DNA of 64,000 nucleotides from Annona cherimola (GCA_030490835.1 CM059975.1:37170133-37234132), one strand, 5' to 3'. Positions 33,953-47,029 are shown, numbered from the stretch's first letter. Translations and numbers: made by a program. The notes: a model not told the origin generated them from the sequence alone.

Positions 33953-36687
33953 ATGGTCATTTGGATGCACATGGACGGGTAATATTTTTTGAACTAATGA
34001 TATTTCATCAAATTGAGTGCTAAATGTTAGATATCTAACCAATATCTAAGTTATTTTAGTTATATTCTTTCATATTTATTGTCAAACATGCTGAATGTGT
34101 TACTATAAATCATTCACACAAGCTATTATAGGTTCACATAGGCTTTTACAGGTGAACCTAAATTAATGAACTGGTTTCATAAAATAATAATAATAATAAT
34201 AATAATGAACTGGTCAGATTAAAGTTTTACAATGTGGTTTGTGCATCTAAAATCTCCCTGTCAACATTGGGTTAGTGATGTAATATCCTATATCTAAAAA
34301 ATTGAACTCTCGTGGCTCAATGCTCCCTAAATTTTCAATGGGATACAAATTTCATTGAACTAATCTTTTGGCCTTCTTCTGTTGATTTGAGTTTCGAAAA
34401 TAATTTTAGAAGTTGCAATCATCCGCAATTAGCAAACAGTATTTCCCAGGTCGCCTTAAAACAACCGCTTCAACGGGTAATCATCCAGTCGGGCTCATTC
34501 TGGCTTTTTACTACTTTTGTATGCATAAAGCAGAACATACCCTAGTATGAAATAGCCTCCCAAGCTTAATGCAATACAACTACCCCATCCTGGGCTTGGT
34601 TTGCATTGGTTTTAAGAAACCCTTGGAGATAAGCTGGGTATGATTGTATAAGTTGGCTGTCAAGCTGATATCTCTATTTAAGTTGCATGCCTTGCGTGCT
34701 ACATCTTATCATGAAAGAGGTGCACAAACTTGTTCAATCTAAAATGAATTGGAAATCATAACTCTGTGCTTCCCTTTCCCTACAGTAATGGTTTCCTTGG
34801 ACTAATTCAATATTGAAATCTTCCCCCCTCTGAAATTTCAGTTATGCATTCTATGGCAGATATCTTATACGATTCATGGTCCCTAGCAATGACTATAAGC
34901 TCCATCTGTATCAGCATTCTCTCCATGTTGTCGAGCTCCACTGTCAAGGTTCTTAGCTGACAACTATTTTCTCCTTAGTTGTTGCTCCTTCTGCTTCCAA
35001 AAAAATAATGCGGGGGGTGTTTAAGCAGACACGATGTTATTTCTATGAGACATGCAGAGACTTATGATGCACATGCTGAGAGTTCTTATCGAAGAGGATA
35101 CTACCAGCCCGGGGCTGGTGCGGGATGCTCGCTGCCGGTGCAGGCGTAGGGACACTACCAGGGCTAATGCGAGAAGCTACCGGTGTAAGAAGCCACGAAC
35201 TGAAGGACGCAACGCCGCCACTGGAGAAGAAAGCCAAAGCTTCAAAACCCTCCTCCAGCAGATGAAAGCCAAAACCCTTCACACGTCCTGTGCGGCGGAA
35301 GGGAATAAAAATCCCTAAAGCTCCCTGCCATCTTCTTCAACTTCGGAGAGAACTTCCAGTCCACTGGAACTAGCTTTCCGCAACCCGATAAGAAGCTTCG
35401 AGTCTTCCATTTTCTGTAAACCCATTACCTCCGACATCATTCATGCAAGGGGCCAACAGTCGGCAATCGGCACCTAAGAAGACAGCGCACTCGACGGAGC
35501 AGACACAGTCGGCTGTCAGCAACACAGGGGGCTAGTGTTCGCCGGTCGGCGCAGTGAACAGCGCGCTCGACAGAGGAGATGCAGAGGGGCAGGGCGGCGG
35601 GCTGGAGCAAGAAGGAATTGGGGAAATCAAGCAGCGACCGAGCGGGAAGTCGATATTAGGGCACAAATTTGGGAAAAATCCATCTTATATGGTTACTGAA
35701 ATCGAAACCAGACCGATCTCAAATCAGGCTCGAGTTCAACCTGAAAAATCGAGCTCGGTCTCAGCAACAGCAGGTTCTAACACTGTTGAATTGATAAAGA
35801 TGTACTGTTCGGGTTTGAAACTGGAAGAAGTAAGTATCATAAAGAAAATTGTGTTATTTTGATTTCTTAGTATGCTTAAGTAGGAATGTGTTGACATGGT
35901 CGATCATCCTTTCATCCCCTGACTTGGATTGTTGCGAAAGCAATGCTGGAGGACGTGAAATAATGAATGTTAATGATGGATAGGAAGTTTGTATTAGTTG
36001 AACTGTATTCTTTTATTCGCTTCACGATCTTTAGCAATTTGGTGAATCACTGGCCATAGGTTTATTAACAATGTAAATGTAAATGAAGTCAATGTATGTG
36101 GAGCCAACAAACTGTTGGGTATTGCTCTTGATGTATGCCCACCCATAATGCACTTACAAAAAATCAACTGCTCAAATACGGACTTGCTTTCACTTTTGTT
36201 TGGAGGTTCTATCCTTCTTTCAAGCTGATCATACTTTGCCTTTTTAGGGATCTGTTGTTATATAATGCTATTTTCATTTTTTGGAACTTTATTAGTAAGT
36301 AGGTCAACATTTTTTGTACTGTTTTAATTTGGAAAATTTGCAAGTCTTCTCAATCTGTACTTGCTTGTTTCTTAATGCCCTAAAGGTTCCTGAATTTCAT
36401 TTTTTTGATTGTGTGTTTATTAACATCTAAAGAGTCTTCCATATGACAGGTCTTGCAATTACCTTAAGTTTATTACCATAATTTTTATTGAAATTCTATA
36501 CCCTGGTTTATTAAAAGGTTGTGGATGCAATAAACATCAAGTGGGTCAGCTTTTCAAATGTTAATCCTCAGGAAATTTAACGTGTTTTCTTTATTTTTTT
36601 GGTTTTGGGGTCAATTTATCACACTTCTCTGCCTTCCTCTTGAACTTTAGTCCAGTGATACCTGACTACTACTTTCCAGGCTGCCAG
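33953..36687. other. No gene recognised, GC-richer patch inside
   Basis: Lies inside the TIO pseudogene span. 35050-35760 is GC-rich for this window and open in several frames (35554-35862 forward, 102 codons), with no domain I recognise. The end of that frame (VSATAGSNTVELIKM then a GTAAGT-like donor at 35828) could be a TIO linker exon, but this is not secure. The rest looks like intron or intergenic sequence. Confidence 0.35.
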
Positions 36688-39600
36688 GTATTGGATAGAT
36701 TGGAAAACACCTCACGCACAGTGAAAGGAGCAACCGATATTGGTCAAGATAATGAAGCACTGGCATCTGTCATGTTGCCTTTAAAAACCTAGCCTGAAGG
36801 ATTCTCAGGTCCTTACTGGTGATTTTTCATTTTTCAAATTTTTTTTTCTTTTTCTTATTCTCCTAAAGATTTTCCCCTTCTAAATCTGAGATCTTTACTA
36901 TTGGCCTTCTAGAAAATTTATAGCAACAATAAGACAGGTCAGTGACCTACTTACTGCTTCTCTAAGATGTCCGTAAATCTTTTGCAACTCTCTTTAGTTG
37001 TCTTGACTCATAGCCCCTGTTATCTGAACTCTCAAGCTGTTAATCCCAGTGTTTCACTTGTGTTCTCAGGATCCACCATATCCTCATTACACATACTTCC
37101 TCAAAATCAGCTGCTTCCCACTTCATCGAAACTAAATTTGCCTTTTGAAATCCAAACAGAGATCAGGATATCGTTTGCGCAAACCAGTCCCTCAGAATTA
37201 TCTCAAACATAATTACAGCTGGAGCCCTTAAATGTAGTGCAGTAATTGATGACATGAAATCCAACTTCTTGGATTTGTTGATGTCATGATTGACCTGAAT
37301 TTTGCTGTTGGTTTTGATGGTAGTAATTTAATCTTAAAAGTAAATTTCCTTGGATCTAAAAGTAATTTTCAATGTTTTCCACACTTAATTATGGTATATG
37401 AACATGAATACTGATCTTGCCACTATTTTTGCGGCTCAAATATATTTGAAAATCAACATCCATTAGTCAAATCATTTTGTACTATTGTTTGGAAGTGATC
37501 ATTATACTTAATCAATGCAGAGTCTTTCAATTTTAAAGAAACTTCTGGACTACAGTGGATGTGCTATGAGTAGTTGCTATAGTTATCTCTGGGTTTCTGT
37601 TACAAAACTTTATTCAAAGGTCCCTTACCATCATGCAACTGGTGTTTTTTAAAATGACAACCTTCCGGCAATTCTTTTTTTCACTATTTAACCTTTTTTT
37701 ATCTGCAGGTTATAAGTTATACGAGTGATGCCTTGTCTGGAAAAATGATGTATGAAACTGCTGCATGCATTGCAGTCATCTTTTCTCGAGTTTTTAGGGG
37801 ACTGAAGTCTTCAGCTGTGTTTTCTTAGGATGTACCTTCCCATTCCTCCGTACACGAAACTGTGAAAAAATGCTAGAACATGCCATAGCATCTGGCAGTG
37901 TGGTTCTATTATGTCAAGACTTGATGAATTCATGGTCTAGCCTCATCTCTGATTCTTCAAATATGTTACCTTGGGCTTCTGAAGCTTGGAAAGCTCTTTG
38001 GGCATTGGCAGATGCACCAAAAATTATGTATGCAAAAGGACATACAATTCTGGTTCCTTTGAACTCTTTGCAAAGCCATTCATTACCCTGACCTGATATC
38101 AGTGGCAAAATAGAGACAGAAGCATCTAAAATTTTTCATACAGAGGCTAAAGCATTCCTCAAATAAAAAATCATTCAGGTCGCCACGTACTATTTCATCC
38201 ATCAAGGCTTAAGAGTCCACCTTATCAGCTGTTATTCAGGTTCTTATACTCTTACATTAAGAAAATGGTAGAATCTCTGTAGGCTACATGCTCTTTTCAT
38301 GATATAATTATGTCATGACGCTGAAAGTTAGCTCGTGTTATCATGTTAATGATTCAAGAGTTAGGAATTCGCCAGGCTGTTAGGTCAAAATAGCCAAAGT
38401 TATGAGCTTTCAGATGTGTGCTTGTCCTTATCTGTTTCTCCAGATATTGCTGTACATGTTTTGAGTGTGCAATTAATCAGAAACTCTAAAAAACTTGAGA
38501 CTACACATGGTGCCTTGTTTCCTGTCTTAAGGAAAAGGTCGAAGAAAAATTACCATTTTTTGTCATGTTTTGAACACCTGAAGGCTGGCCACTCATTAAA
38601 ATAACTTGAAGGCCCTTCAATTTGGCAAAAGAAAGATTTGTTAGTCTAGGAATTTTGTGTCCTGGCAGTGAACCATAGGAAACTTAGTATTTTGCATCAC
38701 CCTAACAGCTTCATGAGCTTCCAGGCATATGCACCAATATAATCTTCAACCTTTGTTTGTCTTTAGTGATTATCAGTTAGAAATTGAAACACTGTTCTTT
38801 TAGTTTTTGGCCTGATCATTATTATTGAAAATATTAATCCCTCTGATTTCTACTAATGTTGACGCCTTAGTTATTTTTCCAGCTCTTGTTGAGGATGTGC
38901 ATTTCAAGCACATTGGTCAGTGGCATGCTCTGTGGCTTGCCGAATTCCTTACCTATTGCCACTGCCGTCAGTGGAAGTGGTGATGGAACAATTGTTTCTG
39001 ACATTTTCTCTATATTATCAGTATGTGCTTCCACCTCAAATAAATAACCACCTTCTGGTGAATTAGGAAACCAGAAAAGTAAATTGTCTAACCCGCAAGC
39101 CCTGATTTTGCATTCTTGTCTCACATTGGCAACAATTGCTCAGAGCTTAAAGTCAAATGGCAGAGTTTCAGCATCATGCACGCTGACAACTACTCAAAAA
39201 AAACCATGTGCTCGGCTTTCAGTTCTTGCACATTTGTCTTCCTCGGGTGATTGGGTTGCAAGCTCATCTCAATCACAACCTGCAGCTGCCACATTGGCCC
39301 TTGCATCTCTCATATCCTTAGAAAGTTTTAGCTCTGTTGTTTCCCCAATTGCTGAATCTGCACTACTTTTGATTCCTCCTATGGCATCCTTGCGTGCCTA
39401 TCTAAGGGTTACATCGACTGATGAAGATGGGTGAATTTGAAATCCAAAGGGATGCTCTCCAACTAACATAGACTGAGGGATGGTAGTGGGGTTTTTGGAT
39501 ACAAGAATGTAGTTAATTGGGCCACTAGCTATTGAGCAAGCATGTTCCCATGGTATTCCTCAATTACTTCTTGGTTTGTTGGTAGACAACCCTCAAGATG

Positions 39601-40330
39601 TCATCATGCAAACAACAGATGGCATAGAGGATTTGGTTGGGCTCTCACCTGCTGGTGTTGTATGGACTGTTTCTACAATAGGCCACTGCATTCTGGGGGG
39701 TGCTTTCCATGAAATTTTGTTCAGGAAGAAGCTGTGGTTCGATATCTGAACTGCACCATAAGATTTTAAAGGAGCAAACTAGGCCTAGAGGTGGAGGCAA
39801 TGGGATCTGACCAATGTAGTAGTTGATCTTCTGGCATTTCCTTTCGTTGTAGTACAGACTGCTGGTGGAATATCTTCAACAACTGCATCAATCAACAGTG
39901 GCTTTATCCTTAGTGTGGTGTCACCAGGTGGAAGAGTTGGAATGGAGAACAAGGACATGTCAAAAGTAATTGAGGCAAACATGCTTCACTATATTCAAAT
40001 CCTTATGGAGGTGAGATTTTAATTTTTCAGGCGGTCAAGCACCTGATAGTTTTTTAATGAAACTATTTGATTAGCAGGTTGGGCTACCATCTTGTATTCT
40101 TAGGTTCTTGGAGCATTTGGAGTCCAAGGATTCAGCTAGGCCATTCGCTTTGGTTGCAAAAATGACAACCTATCGACCCCTAGGCATTCAACTTGTCAGA
40201 GATAATTTATTGGATTTGAGAAGAACAGGAAAGCTGCTTGGCAGTTCTAGTCGTTTGGAAGTGGTTTTGGACAACTTGATTATAGTTTCTTATCTTTCTT
40301 GGATGTCGGATGTCAGAGACAGATTGGTTT
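36688..40330 (+). pseudogene. TIO-like: TIO pseudogene, C-terminal armadillo-like part
   Basis: Continues the gene at 30069-31319. Blocks: 36688-36808 (VLDRLENTSRTVKGATDIGQ, then DNEALASVMLPLK and TAG at 36790-36792); 37709-37830 (SYTSDALSGKMMYETAACIA); 37865-38093 (MLEHAIASGS, SSLISDSSNML, WKALWALADAPK); 38883-39434 (GRVSASCTLTT, LSVLAHLSSSG, TLALASLISLES); 39480-40015 (HGIPQLLLGLLVDN, LSPAGVVWTVSTIGHC, SINSGFILSVVSPGGRV); 40081-40330 (LRFLEHLESKD, GIQLVRDNLLD, LGSSSRLEVVLDNLIIVSYL). This is the long helical-repeat region of TIO, used in family members for partner binding. Stops include TAG 36790, TAA 39045 and TGA 39432, plus frame changes. The last armadillo repeats are missing after about 40330. 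Confidence 0.85.
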
Positions 40331-41784
40331 ATGTGGTAGAAATTGTTTCTCCATCCCATCATATCTCCTAATTTGTCCTTATTTAGTTCATTTCCTATGT
40401 GACCACTGTCTTTTTTATAGTGGTCAAACTTTATTTAATGAAAGGGAAATTGGGGGGATGCAATGAAACTAATGTTGTTCCCAAAACTATCTTCATCTTA
40501 ATCTTCATTCTCTAAGCTTATGAAGGTTATCATGCCATTCTCTTGGATTATACTTTCAAGAGTTGTGTCCTAGAGTCCTGTTTCTCTATCTATTTTCCCT
40601 TTTTCCCTACTTTATCAATGCTTTGGTTAGGAAGAGAAAGCTTCTAAAGGTGCAGACAGAGAAGCCAAGCATTTTTTGAGTGTGGGAAAGTGCTCTACTT
40701 TGACCATATCCTTAATCATATCTTCTCATGTCGTTTTTAGAGTTCTTCCATACCTTCAACTTGAACCATCTTAGCTGGTATTGGTCTTGGTTTTGATGTA
40801 CTTAAATACCATCTAAGAGAAACAACTTAGTTTATCCACCGAAGCCTAATTCTTTACACAACATCATTGGTAAGCACTCCTTTCTCACCAATTATTATCA
40901 ACGTTCAGAAATTTTTGCTATTGGAATCATACAGGTTATTGTCAGCATTATAAGCACCACAAAATTTGAAAGCTCCACTGATGACACTATAAAAGAAATA
41001 ATTACGACAAAAAAAAGGAACTCAGCAAGAATACCAAATTTCAAGTATACGAGAAGTCTTGCCTTCTAATGATATAAAACAATGGACTAATGGGTCATGT
41101 CGTAAATAGGTAATACTGAAGTAGTATACAAGCTACTAGATTTACCATCATTTAAAGTGGAACATTGGCTGAAGTCCTACGTTTCCATAAGACATCTAAT
41201 ATTCACATGATATAGAGCCAGTGTTTGCTCAATCCTAACAGCTTTGGTCATCAAGAGCATACAAATAGACTATATTGTTATTTCAATGAAATAACAAAAT
41301 TTTTGTTTGATGAACCAACATATAATTCAAGATATTCAACCTTGAAAATGAGTCTCCTTCCAACAATAGAATTTAGAGAATCTGATGTCAAAATAAAAGT
41401 TCTATGGATATAAGGGATGATGCAGCAATGTGCTTCCTTTATTTATAAAATATCAGTAGCATATTTCTTCTCATTCTGCAATGCATTGGCAGCATCCATT
41501 TGTATCAAATGGAAACAATAAGAACAAGTTGAACTAGTAACTCGCGAAGAATGGATAAAAAGGCAATAAGGTATAAATTGAATATACTTATTTGCTTGAT
41601 TCTCCTAAAAAAGAGAAGAAACGAGCATTTGAAATAGTAATGAACTCCAAGCATGCACTACTCTCCTAAAAACAAACCTTTGCAATTTCTAGTTAGTTCA
41701 CCCATCTCCAAATAGGTAGTTGACTATCAGATGATTACAAAGCGGATGCTCATGATATTAAAATATCAAATATCAATGCTACAA
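40331..41784. other. No gene recognised
   Basis: Between the truncated end of the TIO pseudogene and arm B. A 62-codon forward frame (41225-41413) has no motif. No terminal repeats seen. Confidence 0.35.
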
Positions 41785-44700
41785 ATGTATACAAGAAAAA
41801 GAATTTATTCTTTTTGAGTTTCAAAAGAAATCTGCACACATCATGTAGATACTACACGTGCAATTTATTTGTAGAAGCTCAAAATATTAACCATTGGGTT
41901 TACAATACCAAAGGCACACTGCAGATGCAAAGAAGGAAGCTAACAGAATTTTCTGGTTTCTAGAGTTGACTAGAACTATCGCACATAATTTGGAAGATTA
42001 ATATACTAATCCATATCTAAATCTTTTATTCCAATTAAACTAGAAAAGAGAAAGAAACCAATCCACAAGATGCAGACAGTGTGAGATTTCTCCACTTGTA
42101 ATGCACAATAAAGAAGAAGAAGAAGAAGAAGAAGAAGAACTAAAAATGAAAGTAAAAGATTGGAAGTAGAAGGGAAGAAAGAAGCAAAGCAAAAAACAAG
42201 AAAACTAGAAGGAGGAGATGGTATTAGGAAGGAGGAGAAAAAAAAAAGATGGAAGAGGAAGAGAGAGAAAGGGGAAAATAAGAGGAAGGAAAGAACAAAA
42301 GAGCTTACTTAGTAAACTCTCGTCAGTTAATGTTGGGGTTTTTTGGATCAGGTTCAATTAAAAGTATTGGAACACCGCCATTCCGCGCTACAAGAACTTC
42401 ATAGTCAGTGTTGAGCTGATGAATCGTGTGCAAGAATAAATCTTGATGAGCCTGGAAAAAAATAATCGTTAGAACAAATAATAAAAACGATCATAATAAA
42501 ACAAATAATACTTATAATTAGAATAATGTAAACGTACACGCATATTTGTAATCACGATGCCTGGTCGAGAGAAATTGTCATCCCGAAAAAATTAAATATC
42601 TAGCTCATGTTCCAATTGTAAGTAAAATCTTAAAGGTGCTAAAACTTCAAGGCTGATGGTTGAACATCAATTTCTATGCAATGATAATTGTTGTGCATGG
42701 AGGAGAGAAAGTGCACTTTCAGCAAACTCAATTTTGCCGTCAATTATTACAAACACATCAACTCTGACATTGTTATGTTGCATATCTTCTCTTTCATCCT
42801 CAGTCAACAGTTGATTACATAACAATTGAAAGTCGTTTACACGCAATCTTAAATTCCCAAAATCATGGGAATTAAACCTTCGACGACGTAGGAATATAAC
42901 ACAAACATCTCTTGCAAAAAGGTGAACTCCAGGTGGAAAATGTTGACCGTATTATGCACCGATATACTCCATAGTATGTTTACCTGTTCCATAAAAAAAA
43001 GCTCACCAGATGACATAAATTTATGTTTTATATAAACTAATGTTAATAAGATATTTTAATCAATGAATTGCATCTTCATCAAAGCAGTTTATTAGTCACA
43101 TTTATGGGGATTCAAAAGATAATATTATTGTTTAATGTACAACGTTACTTGCCAGTTAGCATTCAATGAATCAACTGAGTCTAACTGAGATAATATACAT
43201 CATAAGACAATCTAGGTCATCCAAATGATCGTTCAACTCAATGCTATCAAAGCCAAACTTGTAAACAAACCAATCGATCGACTAGTTTAGTTCAAACTTA
43301 ATGTGTCCTTATTAATAGCACTCTATTATCATTACTTTTGTATTTTTACATGTTAGTGCATCACTTTTATTATTTGCATTACCTTCAAGAGTTTATATGT
43401 AACTTACAGAAATCTAGTTATAAACAGCCTTCATTGCAATGGAAATGGGTGTACTTGAAGTTATACAATTCCACTGTTATTTTCCTTCTCTATGTCTGAA
43501 GTTGTACAATTGCATTACCTTTAACAGTATATTTGTAATTTGTGAAAACTATAACCATCATCGTAATGAAAATGTGTATGCCTGAAGTCATGCAATTGCA
43601 TTGTTATTTTTTCTAATCAATGTATTCTTATAGAATTAAGTCAACTAAAAATTATTACGTTCTTTGATAATTCATGTAATTCCTTAAGGTCATAACATAT
43701 ATGCTAATGGTCTATATTTTCAAGTTTAATATCAAGAATATTGCAGATTAGACTTTTATCTCTCAGTACTTTTACCTAATATATAAAATCATATCATAGT
43801 GCAGACTCATATAAAGAAAACATTAAGATCACAAAATATCAAGTAAATACAAAGTAGCCTTCATAAACAATAAAAACTAAGTCATCCGCACATAGTTCTC
43901 ATGCTACATCCTAAATTCTAGATTATGCGTTTAGCCTAACATGAGAGTAGGCACAGCCATTCACTAGAAAGCAATTACCAGATATGGGAGAGCCACCCTC
44001 CATCGCTATTGTTAATAGGGTATATCTTAGGTTGAGTTGTTCAAATTTTTTCTCAAATAAATGCATGATAATCATGCATTCATGCCATATTTCTATGTAT
44101 TTGCAATCTTACATGTCAGATATGGTAATAAGGAATTGTTCTCAAATAAGGTCGAAATCCTAAACTAGAGTTCATATGGAAGTAGTGACATGGGTGATGA
44201 GAATCAAATGCAAGATTTTAGCTCCAACTATTCTAGGTGTAAGAACTTCTAGACACAAGAATCTTGTGGAGAGAGAATAGTTTTGGGAGATTTTTCTAAA
44301 AGACTTTGTTGGAATATTTTTAGAATCCTTAGAAAATACTATACGATTTTATATGAGATTTCAGAATCTCTTACAATAAATTTATATATATTTTAAGTAT
44401 ACTTTCCCATGAAAGCACTCAAAGATATTTGCAGCAAGCATAAATGAACCAGAACCAGGCTATCCCAATTCTTGTATCGAAGGCGGTTCAACTTGGCCTC
44501 GTAGAGACCATGAATTGAGTGTATACAACCTAACACGCCTCTAAATTACTGTTGTTGTTGTTGTTGTTGTTGTTATTGTTGTTATTATCATCATTACCAT
44601 CTTTTCTGGTTTCAAGTTTTCCGATTTGAATTGAAGTTATCAAAGAAGAAATGTATGTTTATTTGATGGCCCTAGTCTATATTGTTTGTGGGGATCTATC

Positions 44701-45430
44701 TCAATCCTTGTCGCTACTGCTATGGTTGGTTTTTCAGTCAATTACATACCACGAATTTCTAATAATGAACTGATAGTCCAAAAATGTCAAAATAAAGTGG
44801 GAAAATAGAGATATTTAAGATAAAATTATTCGCCTTCTGGATTACAGGTTAGCAGCTTATTTGCACTTTGCAGTCAGTGCAGGACCTAGTGGCGTGGGAA
44901 GCTATTGCAGGAGGAGTATATAGCTACCGAAAAAGTAAATGGGTATGAGAATTGAAGGGGAAATGAGAAATAAGGAGAATGAAAAAGAAAAGTATAAAGA
45001 TTCAGGATGAAATCCTTACCGAAAATAGTCAACGATGGCAGAGGTCGGAGTTGAATAAATCATCGTCGGAGACAAAGCTACATAGACGTTGATGAAGGGA
45101 CGGAGCATGTCATCGTGACGATGAGGACAGCAAAGGGACGAAGAATTGCGGTTGTGGTGGAGAAAGGAGAGACGATTGCGGCTGGGACTTGGTATGACAC
45201 GATTTTAGGGTTAAGGTTTGGGAACAATATGCATATATGGGTCAACCGGTCAAGCTTTGGTACGAGGAGGGTTGGCGTTCGCCTCGACCCGACCTTTCGA
45301 AAATTTTCAAGTGCCCTGCCCGCCCCGCCACTACCGAGTACATACCCTCGTCCTACTTTGGTACAAAATAGGGCCTCATTGAGAAGGGTCCACCCCCAAT
45401 CGTGGTAGCGGTTGGAAGAGCAAGGAACGT
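41785..45430. repeat. Arm B of the inverted duplication, left part
   Basis: Reverse-complement match of arm A from 6940 back to about 1976. A (GAA)n run at about 42114-42139 pairs with the TTCTTC run at 6629-6650. The arm stops inside GCAAGGAACG at about 45430, where viral sequence begins. Confidence 0.85.
42324..42990 (-). pseudogene. Unidentified gene remnant, copy in arm B
   Basis: Reverse-strand counterpart of 5780-6460. It reads GVHLFARDVCVIFLRRRRFN, then VFVIIDGKIEFAESALSLLH, then RPGIVITNM in the upstream block, and HQDLFLHTIHQLNTDYEVLV with LLIEPDPKNPNIN and a stop in the downstream block. The last block is better preserved here than in arm A. It shares the TAA after LEHELDI with arm A and has its own stop after LSLHRN. 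The protein family is not recognised. Confidence 0.45.
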
Positions 45431-46545
45431 GAAGAAGAATTTGAACAAAAATTAAATAATATTATTAAGGAAAAGGATCTAAATTAGCCTAAGTCATCTT
45501 TACATACTTTACATCAAGCTTAAAAGGTTATTTCACAAAAATGGTATTCAAAAATTGTTTTAAAAATTATTGATTATCCTAATGATTTTTCCATAGAGTT
45601 AATAGCATTAATAGACTCAGGAGCAGATTTAACTTATATAAAAGAAGGTATAATTCTCCCTAAATATTTTGAAAAAATAAATTCATCAATAGCCACTGCT
45701 GATGGTACAGATATGACAGTAAGATACAAAGTATCAAGAGCTCATATATGTAACAAAAATATATGCTTTCAAACCCCATTTATATTAATTAAAAATATGC
45801 AACAAAAGATTATACTTGGAACACCTTTTCTACAAATGATAAAACCATTTATAGTAATAGATAAAGGAATCCATACTACTATACAAAATAAAGAATTAAT
45901 ATTCTCATTTCGCACAATTAAAAAAGACATTATTTTATAAAAAGAATTTTCTATGATACCTTAAAGAACAAAATACTATAAAAAACACAGAGCAACAAAT
46001 TAAAAGACCACTAAAAAGACATTGAAGATTTTTACAAAAAATTAAGCTTAGAAGTATGCTCTGAACAACCAAATACTTTTTGGAATAGGAAGAAGCATAT
46101 AGTAACATTACCCTATATAGAAGACGAACTTAGAATTTTATTATCAAAGGCAATTGAAAGTCTCCTAGCTTAATCCGAGAGAATCTCTTCATTTCTACCT
46201 GGGTTCATCCGGACAAATAAAAATCTACTAGATTTAATAAACCAAATTCCAGACCCTAAACAAAAGGCTGATTTATTAACTAAATTTTTAAATATTTCAA
46301 ACCAAAAAACCCCCGAGGAGGGATGGGCACCTTCTCTTAATGAAACAACATCACTATTTAGTATAATAAAATACCAAGAGAAATTTTAAAAGCTATACCA
46401 AAACCACCAACCATTCCTGAAACATATCGAGAAATTAAAACAATGAAACAAGAAATTGAAAAATTAAAAAATAGAATTCAAATATTAGAACTCCATAATA
46501 TGACAAATAATCAGACCCAAGAAGGTCAAGAACAAGAAGAAGAAA
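45431..46545 (+). pseudogene. Shuffled viral fragments at the left border
   Basis: Three viral pieces out of genome order. 45431-46121 is protease (LIDSGADL at about 45611-45634) running into the start of the reverse transcriptase region. 46122-46212 is the end of small ORF 3 and following sequence. 46213-46545 is the linker between zinc finger and protease. Each counterpart lies in the main copy (about 50320-51040, 46927-47013 and 50010-50325). The joins at 45431, about 46120 and about 46545 fall in GAAGAA-like text. The protease piece is open from 45713 to 45940 but has stops before and after. Confidence 0.8.
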
Positions 46546-46559
46546 CGAAGAATTCTAAA

Positions 46560-46769
46560 ATGCCCTTACCTTATCAAGTCGGAGAATTAAGCCTCAATCT
46601 CAAAGAATTCAAAACCAAAGAAGAAATTCTAATAAAACTCATTGATAAATATAATAATAATATACATACTCACAATTATTTAGTCTACATAGGAGTATTC
46701 ACAACTTTAAAAATAATCCAAGAAGGTATCAAAATCATTGAAGAACAGATTTATTATCTCTTAGGATGA
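46560..46769 (+). CDS. Viral small ORF 2 (69 codons), intact copy
   Basis: Open from ATG 46560 to TGA 46767-46769. The ATG start is preferred over longer upstream frames because the upstream part belongs to a different viral piece joined at 46545. The last codon overlaps the next ORF as ATGA (46766-46769), a translation-coupling arrangement known from badnaviruses. The product is rich in Lys, Ile and Glu. A second copy at 61267-61476 has lost its start (ATA). Function unknown; by position it may be a small virion-associated or accessory protein. Confidence 0.6.
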   Translation: MPLPYQVGELSLNLKEFKTKEEILIKLIDKYNNNIHTHNYLVYIGVFTTLKIIQEGIKIIEEQIYYLLG

Positions 46770-46978
46770 ATCAAAGATTTAAACTAATAAAAGCATATTT
46801 AAATTTCATAAAACGACAGAAAGAAAGAATAGAAGCCGAATTAGAAATATTAAGATAAAGAGATCCAAATGAGAATGCTTTAATAATATATTTGATCCAT
46901 AGACTTGAAAGACTTATTCAAGAAGAAGACGAACTTAGAATTTTATTATCAAAGGCAATTGAAAGTCTCCTAGCTTAA
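46766..46978 (+). pseudogene. Viral small ORF 3 (70 codons), one stop
   Basis: Starts in the ATGA overlap with small ORF 2 and ends at TAA 46976-46978. A single in-frame TAA lies at about 46856, where the second copy (61473-61684) has CAA. That second copy instead has a deletion and frame change near its start. The charged Glu/Lys/Arg-rich, heptad-like composition suggests a coiled coil like virion-associated proteins of the family, but this is inference only. Confidence 0.5.
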
Positions 46979-47015
46979 TCTGAGAGAATCTCTTCATTTC
47001 TACCTGGGTCCATCC

Positions 47016-47029
47016 TGGTATCAGAGCCA
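47016..47029 (+). promoter_or_regulatory. Met-tRNA primer binding site of the virus
   Basis: TGGTATCAGAGCCA matches the complement of the 3' end of plant initiator Met-tRNA, the primer of caulimovirid reverse transcription and conventional base 1 of these genomes. Here it lies downstream of the three small ORFs rather than in an ORF-poor leader. No LTR borders it. Confidence 0.85.

Noticed and set aside
46440..46769. A single 108-codon viral protein starting at 46443
   Set aside because: It fuses the linker piece to small ORF 2 across the rearrangement join at about 46545; the natural start is ATG 46560.
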